Notes: generated by a model from the sequence alone, not told the origin. Positions 24,986 through 32,687 are shown, counted from the stretch's first letter. The stretch: DNA of 64,000 bases from Nonomuraea solani (GCF_900108335.1 NZ_FNVT01000012.1:186001-250000), one strand, 5' to 3'. Program-made: numbers and translations.

Positions 24986-25017
24986 GGTTACTCACCTGTG
25001 TGAATCAGTACGTAACC
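24986..25017. promoter_or_regulatory. long inverted repeat GGTTAC-N20-GTAACC
   Basis: GGTTAC and GTAACC are exact inverted copies twenty bases apart. The interior holds TCAC-CTGT-GTGA, itself symmetric. It is the only organised element I see in the gene-free stretch 24666-25123, which lies between the Bax-inhibitor-like gene and the hairpins that follow the tRNA gene. The role is unknown. Confidence 0.35.
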
Positions 25018-25123
25018 AACCCCCCACCAGCAGTGATCGGCGGAAGACGCACCTTGTGCGTGACAACTCGATACCGGCGGTGAACGCCTGGCGGGGGCCC
25101 GTTTCGACGATCGCGGTAAAGAT

Positions 25124-25140
25124 CCAGGTCAGAGACCTGG
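25124..25140 (-). terminator. terminator hairpin after the UAA tRNA
   Basis: A perfect seven-base stem CCAGGTC/GACCTGG with a three-base loop lies 20 bases beyond the 3' end of the leftward tRNA, followed by ATCTTTAC on that strand. A smaller stem, CCATC-TTC-GATGG, lies at 25145-25157 between the two. Confidence 0.65.
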
Positions 25141-25160
25141 AAGACCATCGAAGATGGCAG

Positions 25161-25233
25161 TGCCCCCGGCGGGATTCGAACCCGCACGTCAACCCTTTTA
25201 AGGGGTTTGCCTCTGCCATTGGGCTACGGGGGC
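25161..25233 (-). tRNA. short-variable-loop tRNA with UAA anticodon (isotype uncertain)
   Basis: A complete 73-base cloverleaf. The acceptor stem is GCCCCCG/CGGGGGC with discriminator A. The D arm is GCC...GGC with the GG pair in its loop. The anticodon stem is AACCC/GGGTT with loop CTTAAAA, so positions 34-36 read UAA. The T arm is GCGGG-TTCGAAT-CCCGC. The variable loop is only five bases (GACGT). No CCA is encoded. UAA would read the leucine codon UUA, but bacterial leucine tRNAs have a long variable arm, as does the bldA tRNA of Streptomyces. Either this is an atypical extra tRNA or its charging differs from leucine. That it is a tRNA is nearly certain. Confidence 0.9.
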
Positions 25234-25282
25234 GCCGCAATCATACGAAACGGACCATGGTTCCGAGGAGCACAACTTCGCA

Positions 25283-25807
25283 TCAAGCGTCACAACTGTG
25301 AAGTCTGCGGTGAAGTGATAGCGCTCCCGGCACTCTGTCCAAGAAGAGTAGACCGTCCAGATGGTCCAGTTGGTGCTGAATGCAGCGAGCTTCGAACGCA
25401 TCCGCTTCGATGGTGACCGCCTCGCCGGTGCCTGGCAAATGCCCAAGTACGGTGATACGCGTCGCACGCAGCACATCAGCGGTCAGTCCGGCGATGGACG
25501 CGCACCCCTCCCGGCCGTGATCCCAGTGGGATGCCCGTGCGAGCCGTGGATTGGCCACCACGAGCTCTCCGGCCCATGACCGGCTCCTGGGGTGGAGTTG
25601 GGCGTCAAAGGCGATCAGGCGCCAGCTCAGGCCGATCTGGGGGGCCGCCAGACCCATCGTGGAGGCTTCCGTGCGCAAAGTGGCGAGCAGATCGGCCGCC
25701 GCGGCCACCACGTCGGGGTCGGTCGGGTCCACGGACTCGGCCATGGCGGACAACAGGGGGTGCGGGGCGCCGATCACCTGTCTGACGGTGCCTTCGGGCC
25801 GGCTCAC
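25283..25807 (-). CDS. peptide deformylase homologue with altered zinc motif (HQLDH)
   Basis: Protein of 174 residues of the peptide deformylase family, which removes the N-formyl group from new proteins. GLAAPQIG at 52-59 and EGC at 100-102 are conserved, but the HExxH motif reads HQLDH at 145-149: the catalytic Glu is Gln (codon CAA, one base from GAA), which in characterised deformylases strongly lowers activity. The GTG start overlaps the stop of the upstream ACT-domain gene (GTGA), so the two are coupled. It may be a regulatory or specialised paralogue, with the housekeeping deformylase elsewhere. Confidence 0.82.
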   Translation of the reverse strand: MSRPEGTVRQVIGAPHPLLSAMAESVDPTDPDVVAAAADLLATLRTEASTMGLAAPQIGLSWRLIAFDAQLHPRSRSWAGELVVANPRLARASHWDHGREGCASIAGLTADVLRATRITVLGHLPGTGEAVTIEADAFEARCIQHQLDHLDGLLFLDRVPGALSLHRRLHSCDA

Positions 25808-26316
25808 AGCAGGTCCGGTTCGACGGGGCGGAAGGTGATCTCGGCGTTGAGTCCGGTGCCGACGGCCGCCAGCCTGCGCATGAGCGCCGCCACGTCCACG
25901 TCCTTCGGCAGCTCGACGTCGGCGATCAGCACGTACAGGCGGCCGGTGAGCCTGGTGCTCATGCCGGTGATGTTGCCGCCGTCCGCCGCGAGCACCGCGC
26001 TGATGGCGGAGATGATGCCCGGCCGGTCGGGGCCGTGCACGGTCAGTACGTAGCCGAGGCCGTCGCCCCCGTCGCAGAAGTGGCGGCGGGCCTCTATGGC
26101 CGAGGCGGTCACCACCAGGTCGGGCGTGCCCAGGCGCTTGAGCAGCTCGGCGGAGTCCAGCTCGCCCGACACGAGCAGCATCATCGCCACGTGGCCGCCG
26201 AGCAGCGTCATGGTCGAGTCCTGGATGTTCGCTCCGCAGTCGGCGAGCGAACCGGTGACGGCGGCGATCACGCCGGGCCGGTCGACGCCGAGCACGGTCA
26301 CCGCTGAGAGCCCCAC
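25804..26316 (-). CDS. tandem ACT-domain protein
   Basis: Protein of 170 residues made of two ACT domains (about 4-80 and 90-166). Both begin with the ligand-loop pattern: VTVLGVDRPGVIAAVTGSL and LTVHGPDRPGIISAISAVL. Stand-alone double-ACT proteins (GcvR-like) bind amino acids and regulate metabolism. The GTG follows AAGGGG by eight bases. The downstream deformylase homologue starts within its stop codon. The ligand and partner are unknown. Confidence 0.88.
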   Translation of the reverse strand: MGLSAVTVLGVDRPGVIAAVTGSLADCGANIQDSTMTLLGGHVAMMLLVSGELDSAELLKRLGTPDLVVTASAIEARRHFCDGGDGLGYVLTVHGPDRPGIISAISAVLAADGGNITGMSTRLTGRLYVLIADVELPKDVDVAALMRRLAAVGTGLNAEITFRPVEPDLL

Positions 26317-26351
26317 CCGTGGTACCCCTTCCGCTTGCGACCAGGGGTGCC

Positions 26352-26381
26352 GAAAACGCCCCGGTGATGCTCACCGGGGCG
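26352..26381 (-). terminator. intrinsic terminator of ndh
   Basis: An eleven-base stem (CGCCCCGGTGA and complement) with a TGC loop, followed on the minus strand by TTTTCG. It lies 15 bases beyond the ndh stop and separates ndh from the ACT gene. Confidence 0.8.
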
Positions 26382-26395
26382 CTGCCGTACCTGGG

Positions 26396-27712
26396 CTAGC
26401 GGCGAGTCGTCGCCACCGCGGCCCTGAAGCCCTCGCGCGGGTGCTCCATCTCACCCAGAGAGATCGTCTCTCGCTTGAAGAACAGGGCCAAAGTCCAATC
26501 GACGACGACACGGACCTTGCGGTTCAGCGTCGGCACCCGCGACAGATGGTAGGTGCGGTGCATGAACCACGCAGGGAATCCGCGAAGCTTGACGCCATAG
26601 ACATTGGCGACACCCTGATGCAGACCCAGACCGGCCACTGATCCGACATACTTGTGGCGGTATTCGACCAGTTCCTGTCCGCGCAGGTGACGGATGATGT
26701 TGTCGGCCAGCACCTTGGCCTGGCGGACGGCGTGCTGGGCGTTCGGAGCGCAATACTGGCCGGGGTTCGTCACGTCGGGCACCCCGGCGGCGTCGCCCGC
26801 CGCGAACGCGCCCTGCGTGCCCGCCACGGTGAGCATGGCGGTGGCCTTGATCCGGCCGCGCTCGTCGAGCGGCAGGTCGCTGTCGTTGACCACGGGGCTG
26901 GGCTTGACGCCGGCGGTCCACACGAGGGTCTCGGCGTCGAACTCCGAGCCGTCCGAGAGCACGACGCGGCCGCCCTCGCAGGACTCGAGCCGGGTGTCGA
27001 GCTTGACGTCGATGCCGCGCTCGCGCAGCTGCTCCAGGGTCCACTTGCCCATCTCGGGGCCGACCTCGGGCAGCACCCGGTTCGTGGCCTCCACGAGCAC
27101 CCAGCGGATGTCCGACGGCTGGATGTTGCGGTAGTAGCGCGTGGAGTGCTTGGCCATGTCCTCCAGCTCGGCCAGCGCCTCGACGCCCGCGAAACCGGCC
27201 CCGACCACCACGAACGTCAGCGCCCTGCGCCGCACCTCCGGGTCGTCGGTCGACTCGGCCACGTCGAGCAGGTGGAGCACGCGGTTGCGCAGCGCGATGG
27301 CCTCGCCCACGGTCTTGAACCCGATGCCGATGTCGGTGAGCCCGGGGATCGGCAGCGTACGGGAGATCGACCCGGCGGCCATCACGATGACGTCATAGGC
27401 CACCTGACGAGGCTCGCCCTCGGCGGGCTGGAAGGTGACCGTGCGGCCCGCGTGGTCGATCTTGGTGACCATGCCGTTGAGAATGCGCGCCTTCGGCAGG
27501 ATGCGGCGCAGCGGCGCCACCATGTGCCGCGGCGAGAGGTTTCCCGCCGCGGCCTCCGGCAAGAAGGGCTGGTAGGTCATGTAGGACTGGGGGTCGATGA
27601 TCGTGATGCGGGCTTCGCCGGAGCGCAGCTCACGGTGGAGTTTGCGCTGCAGCCGCAGCGCCGTGTACAGGCCGACGTATCCGCCGCCGACGATCAAGAT
27701 GTGCTGGTTCAT
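26396..27712 (-). CDS. ndh: type II NADH dehydrogenase (FAD-dependent)
   Basis: Membrane-associated flavoprotein of 438 residues that passes electrons from NADH to menaquinone without pumping protons. The FAD-binding GGGYVGLYTALRL is at about residues 7-19 and the NADH-binding VVVGAGFAGVEALAEL at about 165-180. The second FAD motif, AAGDAAGVPD, is near 310, and the C-terminal third has amphipathic segments for membrane contact. The ATG at 27712 directly precedes the family N terminus. A perfect TGTGA-N6-TCACA site lies 29 bases upstream, and a terminator follows. Confidence 0.9.
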   Translation of the reverse strand: MNQHILIVGGGYVGLYTALRLQRKLHRELRSGEARITIIDPQSYMTYQPFLPEAAAGNLSPRHMVAPLRRILPKARILNGMVTKIDHAGRTVTFQPAEGEPRQVAYDVIVMAAGSISRTLPIPGLTDIGIGFKTVGEAIALRNRVLHLLDVAESTDDPEVRRRALTFVVVGAGFAGVEALAELEDMAKHSTRYYRNIQPSDIRWVLVEATNRVLPEVGPEMGKWTLEQLRERGIDVKLDTRLESCEGGRVVLSDGSEFDAETLVWTAGVKPSPVVNDSDLPLDERGRIKATAMLTVAGTQGAFAAGDAAGVPDVTNPGQYCAPNAQHAVRQAKVLADNIIRHLRGQELVEYRHKYVGSVAGLGLHQGVANVYGVKLRGFPAWFMHRTYHLSRVPTLNRKVRVVVDWTLALFFKRETISLGEMEHPREGFRAAVATTRR

Positions 27713-27740
27713 CCTGCGGCCCCATCCCTCGTGGAATGCT

Positions 27741-27756
27741 TGTGAAAGCATTCACA
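27741..27756. promoter_or_regulatory. perfect CRP/FNR-type palindrome upstream of ndh
   Basis: TGTGA-AAGCAT-TCACA, extended by one more pair to GCTTGTGA/TCACAAGC, is centred about 36 bases before the ndh start. It matches the consensus of CRP-family regulators, including actinobacterial CRP/GlxR. A TTGACG that could be the -35 lies just upstream on the minus strand, so binding here would probably block transcription. Confidence 0.7.
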
Positions 27757-27807
27757 AGCCTACGTCAAGTGCGCTCGAGGAATCCAATCCGGGGATGGTG
27801 CGACGCG

Positions 27808-28602
27808 TCACACAGCCAGTGACCTGGCCCTTTGGAAGACGTCGTCCAGCATTTGGGCGGTGACGCGGCCGGTGAAGGTGTTCTGCTGGCTCGGGTGGTA
27901 ACAGCCGATGAGGGTCACGGGGGCGTCGCCGTACCGGATCTCGGCCTCGGCGCCGTGGCCGAACGGCGGGCGGCTGCGCGGCAGCTCGTAGCCGGCCGAC
28001 CTGAGCGCGGGCCACATGGCCTGCCAGGCGTAGCCGCCGAGCGCCACGACCACCCGCACGTGCGGCGCGACGAGCTCGATCTCGCGCTCCAGCCACGGCA
28101 GGCACGTCGCCTTCTCCGAGGGCTCCGGCTTGTTCGCGGGCGGGGCGCAGCGCACCGGCGCCACCACGCGCGCGCCGATGAGCGCCTGCCCGTCGCCCGC
28201 GTACGTGCTGGTCTCCCGCGCGGCCAGCCCGGTGCGGTGCAGTGAGGCGAACAGCCAGTCGCCGCTGCGGTCGCCGGTGAAGATCCGCCCGGTCCTGTTG
28301 CCCCCGTGGGCGGCCGGCGCCAGGCCGACCACCAGGATCCGCGGTCGCTCGTCGCCCCAGCCGGGGACGGGACGGCCCCAATACGTCTCGTCCGCGAACG
28401 CGCGCCGCTTCACCCGCGCGACCTCCTCGCGCCAGGCCACCAGGCGGGGGCAGGCGCGGCAGACGGACTGCCGGGCCGTGAGCTCCGCGAGGGTGCCGCT
28501 GGTGGCGGCGAGGCGGCGCACGTCCGCGGGGTCGAGGGCGACCGGGGTGTCAGCGGTCGCCGGGTCGCCGGGCCAGCCGGTGCCAGGAGGTACGGAACTC
28601 AT
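27808..28602 (-). CDS. family 5 uracil-DNA glycosylase (UDGb type)
   Basis: DNA-repair enzyme of 264 residues that removes uracil and other deaminated bases. Motif 1 reads GLAPAAHGGNRTGRIFTGD and motif 3 reads CYHPSQQNTFTG, both specific to family 5, which uses Ala or Gly where other uracil-DNA glycosylases have the catalytic Asp. Four cysteines (SVCRACPRL, PVRCAPP and the CYHP Cys) are placed as in the iron-sulfur-containing families. It is divergent from nothing and lies between ndh and a membrane gene. Confidence 0.88.
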   Translation of the reverse strand: MSSVPPGTGWPGDPATADTPVALDPADVRRLAATSGTLAELTARQSVCRACPRLVAWREEVARVKRRAFADETYWGRPVPGWGDERPRILVVGLAPAAHGGNRTGRIFTGDRSGDWLFASLHRTGLAARETSTYAGDGQALIGARVVAPVRCAPPANKPEPSEKATCLPWLEREIELVAPHVRVVVALGGYAWQAMWPALRSAGYELPRSRPPFGHGAEAEIRYGDAPVTLIGCYHPSQQNTFTGRVTAQMLDDVFQRARSLAV

Positions 28603-28620
28603 GACACCGATGGTGCCCGA

Positions 28621-29505
28621 TCACCTGGTCGACGCGGGACTGGGTGTCGCGCTCGGGGTCGGGCCGGTCGGGGTCGGGCAGGCCGACGGCGCGGGCGAGG
28701 GCACGCCCGGCTCCTTTGTCCACTCCTCGACCAGTGGCAGGGGGTAGCGGTTGAGTATCGGCGCGCCGCACGACCTGTCGACCTGGTAGCCGTACTGCTC
28801 GGGATTGGTGGTGAGCGGCTTGCCGTCCTGGTCGTAGAGGTAGACGTCGGTCAGCGGGGTGCCGTCCTTGGCGTACGGCTTGATGTTGTAGACGCCCTCG
28901 GTCGAGGCGTTGTCCACCCATACCGGCTGCCGTTCGGCCATGTAGACCGCCGGCGGCGGGTCGTCGAAGCCGGCCGAGCCCAGCCCGCTGAGCAGCACCA
29001 GCGCGGCCGCCACGTTGGCGGCCACGGCCACGAGCGTGAGCAGCCGGCCCCAGCGCCGGCGGCCGAACCACACCGAGGCCCAGATGCCCACGGCGACGGC
29101 CGCCAGGTCGGCGAGACCCGACGGGACCAGCCTCTCGCCGCTGGTCGCCGACAGCAGCAACATGGTGAGCAAATAGCCGCGCAGCACCCACCAGCCGGGC
29201 CGCAGCTCCGGCAGGAAGCCTGCGAAGCTCCGGTAGGGGCCCTGGCCCATCAGCCCCGCGTGCGCCCTCAGCGCCCACGCGCGCGGGTCCACACGGCGCC
29301 TGGGGCCGCTCCTGGGGCGCCCTCCGTAGGCGGCGGCCAGCTCCTCGGCGTAGATCTCCGGCGGGCCGAGGCGGAGCTCCAGCGGCACGTCGGAGTCCGC
29401 CGCGATCTCGGTCAGGTGGTCGTCGAGGTCCTCCAGCAGCTCTTCCCTGTCGGGATGGCCGGCCAGGGCGTCACGTACGGCCTGCGCGTACTGGTCGGGG
29501 GTCAT
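28621..29505 (-). CDS. HAAS-type membrane protein paired with a PadR regulator
   Basis: Protein of 294 residues. The N-terminal 60 residues (PDREELLEDLDDHLTEIA) form the helical HAAS signalling domain commonly encoded next to PadR regulators. About four membrane helices follow (roughly 105-190), then an extracytoplasmic domain and a Pro/Ser/Thr-rich tail of 25 residues. The ATG overlaps the PadR stop (ATGA) and follows GGAGG by seven bases. It is probably the membrane partner through which the PadR protein acts or is sensed. Confidence 0.8.
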   Translation of the reverse strand: MTPDQYAQAVRDALAGHPDREELLEDLDDHLTEIAADSDVPLELRLGPPEIYAEELAAAYGGRPRSGPRRRVDPRAWALRAHAGLMGQGPYRSFAGFLPELRPGWWVLRGYLLTMLLLSATSGERLVPSGLADLAAVAVGIWASVWFGRRRWGRLLTLVAVAANVAAALVLLSGLGSAGFDDPPPAVYMAERQPVWVDNASTEGVYNIKPYAKDGTPLTDVYLYDQDGKPLTTNPEQYGYQVDRSCGAPILNRYPLPLVEEWTKEPGVPSPAPSACPTPTGPTPSATPSPASTR

Positions 29506-29828
29506 GCTCGTCCCTCCTGAAGCAGGGCAGCCATGGTGGCCGAGAAGGAGGCCCAGGTCTTGGCGGAGGTGGCGTACATGCCTCTGCCGACGTCGTTGAG
29601 CCCGTAGTACTTGCGGTGCGGCCCCTCGTCGGAGGCCACCACGTATGAGGTCAGCGCGCCGGCCTTGAACAGGCGGCGCAGCGTGCCGTAGACGGAGGCG
29701 TCGCCCACCTCTTCCAGACCCGCCTCCCTGAGCCTGCGCACGACGTCGTAGCCGTAGCCGTCGCGTTCGTTGAGCACGGCGAGCACGGCCAGGTCGAGCA
29801 CGCCCTTGAGCAGCTGGCTGCTATCCAC
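29502..29828 (-). CDS. PadR-family transcriptional regulator
   Basis: Winged-helix regulator of 108 residues. LLKGVLDLAVLAVLNERDGYGYDVVRRL followed by VYGTLRRLFKAGALTS is the PadR DNA-binding domain, and a dimerising helix closes the protein. The GTG at 29828 is chosen because TAGTGT ends seven bases upstream, giving a leaderless transcript; a GTG three codons earlier exists. It overlaps a membrane-signalling gene downstream and probably represses its own promoter through the adjacent palindrome. Confidence 0.88.
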   Translation of the reverse strand: MDSSQLLKGVLDLAVLAVLNERDGYGYDVVRRLREAGLEEVGDASVYGTLRRLFKAGALTSYVVASDEGPHRKYYGLNDVGRGMYATSAKTWASFSATMAALLQEGRA

Positions 29829-29835
29829 GCGATGC

Positions 29836-29866
29836 ACACTACTGTGCAAAGCGCAGTAGTGCCAAC
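29836..29866 (-). promoter_or_regulatory. PadR promoter, TTGGCA-18-TAGTGT
   Basis: A -35 TTGGCA (29861-29866) and a -10 TAGTGT (29836-29841) are eighteen bases apart, and the -10 ends seven bases before the GTG. The promoter is almost wholly covered by the palindrome at 29837-29861. Confidence 0.6.
29837..29861. promoter_or_regulatory. palindromic operator of the PadR gene
   Basis: CACTACTG and CAGTAGTG are perfect inverted eight-base copies with a nine-base centre. The site covers the -10 and the spacer of the padR promoter, which fits autorepression. Confidence 0.65.
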
Positions 29867-29870
29867 AAGG

Positions 29871-29902
29871 AAAACCGGGCGGGCCCGAAGGCACCGCCCG
29901 GT
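29871..29902 (-). terminator. intrinsic terminator of the three-repeat secreted protein
   Basis: A nine-base stem ACCGGGCGG/CCGCCCGGT with an eleven-base loop, followed on the minus strand by TTTTCCTT. It lies about 40 bases after the stop at 29946. Confidence 0.75.
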
Positions 29903-29945
29903 TCGACCACTCAACGTGTGACCGTGGTCACCCGTTCGAACGTTG

Positions 29946-31082
29946 TTACGCGTTCGGGCGGGCGGGAACGGACGGCTGGGTGGTGGGAGGAGCGGTGGTC
30001 GCACCCGGAGCCGGCGCGGGGGCCGAGCACGCGGAGTAGACCTTGCTGACCGAGACACTGTTGTCCGGACCACTGACCGACAGCGTCACGGTGCCACCCT
30101 TGGTGGCGTCACCCGTCAGCGCGCTGGAGATCGAGTCGACGCTCTTGGAGCCGCCGTGGTGACCGAAGTAGGTGTCACCGGAGGACACCGGCTTGCCGTT
30201 CACGAGCCAGGTCCAGCGGACCCGGCCGGGGCCGGTCGAGTCGATCGAGCCACTCGCGTTGACCTTGCAGTCGCTGGTGGTCGACACCGAAGCCGAAGCG
30301 CTCACCCGGGTGTCGGGAGCCTCGTCGCGGCAGGAGACCTTGTAGTAGGCCCTGTTCGAGTAGGCGCCGTCAGGGCTGAGGACCTGCAGCTGCGCCCAGC
30401 CGCGCTGGCTGTGACGCGGAGAGATGCCGAAGCCGACCTTGCGGGCCTCGTGGACCCGGACCCTGCCGTAGTCGACGACCTCACCGTTGAGAACCCAGCG
30501 GTAACGCACCGACGTCGGGCGGTCGGCCTTGATCAGACCAACGAAGTCGATCTTGTCGCCAGGAGTACAGGGGCCGACGTACCTGCTCGGGCTGGCCCAG
30601 GCGCTCGCCGAGACCGACACGTCGAGGTGCGTACGGACGTTGTCCTGACGCGGCTTCTCGCAGGAGACCGAGAAGTAGCCCTTCTTCGAGGTGACCTTCT
30701 TCGGACCGAGGACCTGGATGGCCTCCCAGCCCTTGACGTCCTCCTTGAAGGTGATGGACTGACGGACCGTCACCGACTTGGTGCCCTTGCCCGTGAGCTT
30801 GATCACCTTGACCTTGCTCTTGGACCCGTCACCGTGGAGCCAGCGGTAGGCCAGCTCCGTCTTGCCCTTGACGGGCACCTTGATGGTCGACGCGAAGTTG
30901 ACCTTGGCCGGGCACGACCCCTCGAAGTCACCAGGGGAGGCCTTAGGCGCGGAGACCGCGACCTTGGGACCCGCGGTCGCCGCCTGTGCGGGGCTGGCGA
31001 CCAGGCCCGCGGCCAGAGCGGACAGTACGGCGGCCGACGCGCCGAACGCGCAGACCTTACGTACTAAACCAACAGACATCAT
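29946..31082 (-). CDS. secreted protein of three Ig-like repeats
   Basis: Protein of 378 residues with a signal peptide (hydrophobic core about 12-30, likely cleavage after AQA near 34). The mature part holds three domains of about 85 residues. Each has an early Cys, a central W-containing strand (YRWLHGDG, YRWVLNGE, WTWLVNGK) and a closing Cys (FSVSC, YKVSC, VYSAC), so one disulfide per domain is likely. A Pro/Ala/Thr-rich tail follows. No catalytic motif is seen; a surface-binding or structural role is plausible. The first of two adjacent ATGs (31082) has GGAG nine bases upstream. The gene ends at a clear terminator. Confidence 0.75.
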   Translation of the reverse strand: MMSVGLVRKVCAFGASAAVLSALAAGLVASPAQAATAGPKVAVSAPKASPGDFEGSCPAKVNFASTIKVPVKGKTELAYRWLHGDGSKSKVKVIKLTGKGTKSVTVRQSITFKEDVKGWEAIQVLGPKKVTSKKGYFSVSCEKPRQDNVRTHLDVSVSASAWASPSRYVGPCTPGDKIDFVGLIKADRPTSVRYRWVLNGEVVDYGRVRVHEARKVGFGISPRHSQRGWAQLQVLSPDGAYSNRAYYKVSCRDEAPDTRVSASASVSTTSDCKVNASGSIDSTGPGRVRWTWLVNGKPVSSGDTYFGHHGGSKSVDSISSALTGDATKGGTVTLSVSGPDNSVSVSKVYSACSAPAPAPGATTAPPTTQPSVPARPNA

Positions 31083-31254
31083 GTGAGAGTGCTCCATTCC
31101 GTGAGGGAAGAGACGCGCTCGGGAACGGTCGCCACGCCGCCGCTTTTTGCGCACAGCAATATGGCAAAGCCCCCGTAATGCCCCTTTACCTAATCACAAT
31201 ACTGTTTGCACGCTCAACACGACCCACAGATCGGAAATGTCCGGATTTCTTCAG

Positions 31255-32205
31255 CTACGCGGCTGCCAGGGACCAGGCAATACCGTCGAGGATGTCGTGC
31301 TCACTCACGACGACCTGGGAAAACGCGAAGCGGCGGACGATACGGTCAAGAATTAGCGCACCCGCGCCAATCACGTCAACTCTCCCGGGATGCATCACGG
31401 CAAGCTCGGCGCGTTCACCATGGGTCATCGCGAGGAGCCGCCGCGTCACGTCGTGCACCTGGTCGGCCGACAGCCGGGAGTGATGGATCCGCGCCGGGTC
31501 GTAGGCGGGCAGGTCGAGGGCGATGCCCGCGATCGTCGTCACCGAGCCCGCCAGGCCGACGAGCGTGTGCGCCCGGCGTACCGGCACCTCCGCCTCGACC
31601 CGGTCGAGCGCCTCCTCGATGTCGGCCACCACGGCCTCCAGGGACAGCGCCTCCGGCGGGTCGCCCGCGTCGCGCAGGTGCCGCTCGGTCAGGCGTACGC
31701 AGCCGATGTCCACCGACAGCGCCGCCTCCGCGTGCTCGGAGCCGACCACGAACTCCGTGGACCCGCCGCCGATGTCGACCACGAGGTAGGGGGGCAACGG
31801 CCCCTGCGGCACCTCGGTCTCGGGCGACAGGCGCAGCAGGCCCCTGGTCGCGCCGGTGAACGACAGCTCGGCCTCCTCGGCGCCCGTGACGACCTCGGGC
31901 TCGACCCCGAAGATCTCGCGTACGCCGGCCACGAACTTCTGCCGGTTGGCGGCGTCTCTGGTCGCGCTCGTGGCGACCACGCGGGTCGCGGTGGCGCCGT
32001 GCCGGTCGATCAGCTCCCGGTAGGCGCGCATGGCCTTGAACGTGCGCTCCAGCGCGTCGGGCGCGAGCCTGCCGGTCCTGTCGACGCCCTGGCCCAGGCG
32101 GACGATCTCCATCCGCCGCTCGACGTCGCGCAGCTCGTCGTCGCCGACGTCGGCGATGAGCAGGCGTACGGAGTTCGTGCCGCAGTCGATGGCGGCTACA
32201 CGCAT
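31255..32205 (-). CDS. Ppx/GppA-family phosphatase
   Basis: Protein of 316 residues of the ASKHA fold that hydrolyses polyphosphate or pppGpp. The phosphate-binding loops are visible: AAIDCGTNSVRLLI at residues 4-17 and VVDIGGGSTEFVVG at about 140. It is the short form without the C-terminal HD domain. Actinobacteria often have two such paralogues, and the exact substrate cannot be read here. Its start overlaps the end of the upstream DUF501 gene by ten bases, within the conserved eno-ftsB-DUF501-ppx run. Confidence 0.88.
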   Translation of the reverse strand: MRVAAIDCGTNSVRLLIADVGDDELRDVERRMEIVRLGQGVDRTGRLAPDALERTFKAMRAYRELIDRHGATATRVVATSATRDAANRQKFVAGVREIFGVEPEVVTGAEEAELSFTGATRGLLRLSPETEVPQGPLPPYLVVDIGGGSTEFVVGSEHAEAALSVDIGCVRLTERHLRDAGDPPEALSLEAVVADIEEALDRVEAEVPVRRAHTLVGLAGSVTTIAGIALDLPAYDPARIHHSRLSADQVHDVTRRLLAMTHGERAELAVMHPGRVDVIGAGALILDRIVRRFAFSQVVVSEHDILDGIAWSLAAA

Positions 32206-32687
32206 GGTCCGTCACTCCACCAGTCGGGGAGGGCATCGAGCGCCTCCCTGCCGAACGGGTTGGCACCGGGCGCCGCCAGCTCGTGCGCCACGAGCGCGTG
32301 CAGGCACTTGACCCGCTTCGGCATGCCCCCCGTGCTCTGCATGTCGCCGGGGAGCGGCTCCATGCCCTCGTCCTCGGCGGCCTTGTCGCGTCTGGCCACG
32401 TAGTCGTCGTGCGCGGCCTGGTAGGCGGCCGCCAGATCGGGCTCGGTGGCCAGCCTGGCCTGCATCTCGCGCATCAGGCCCGAGCCTTCGAGCGTGCCGA
32501 TGGCCGAGGCGGCCTTGGGGCAGGTCAGGTAGTAGAGGGTCGGAAAGGGCGAGCCGTCCGGCAGCCTGGGCGCGGTCTCCACCACGTCGGGATTGCCGCA
32601 CGGGCAGCGGTGCGCCACCGCGCGCAGCCCTCTGGGCGGCCTCCCGAGCTGCTTGTGCACGGTCTCGACGTCTTTACCTTCCAACAC
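32196..32687 (-). CDS. DUF501-family protein
   Basis: Protein of 163 residues of the actinobacterial DUF501 family, function unknown. RCPCGNPDVVETAPRLPDG near the N terminus and YYLTCPKA a little later contain three conserved cysteines that could bind metal. RVKCLHALVAHELA near the C terminus is another family block. It overlaps the gene before it by 14 bases and the ppx gene after it by ten, so translation of the three is coupled. Confidence 0.82.
   Translation of the reverse strand: MLEGKDVETVHKQLGRPPRGLRAVAHRCPCGNPDVVETAPRLPDGSPFPTLYYLTCPKAASAIGTLEGSGLMREMQARLATEPDLAAAYQAAHDDYVARRDKAAEDEGMEPLPGDMQSTGGMPKRVKCLHALVAHELAAPGANPFGREALDALPDWWSDGPCV

Noticed and set aside
25161..25233. Reading the UAA tRNA as tRNA-Lys or tRNA-Phe by shifting the anticodon loop
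   Set aside because: Shifting the loop breaks the AACCC/GGGTT stem; only UAA keeps five pairs and U33.
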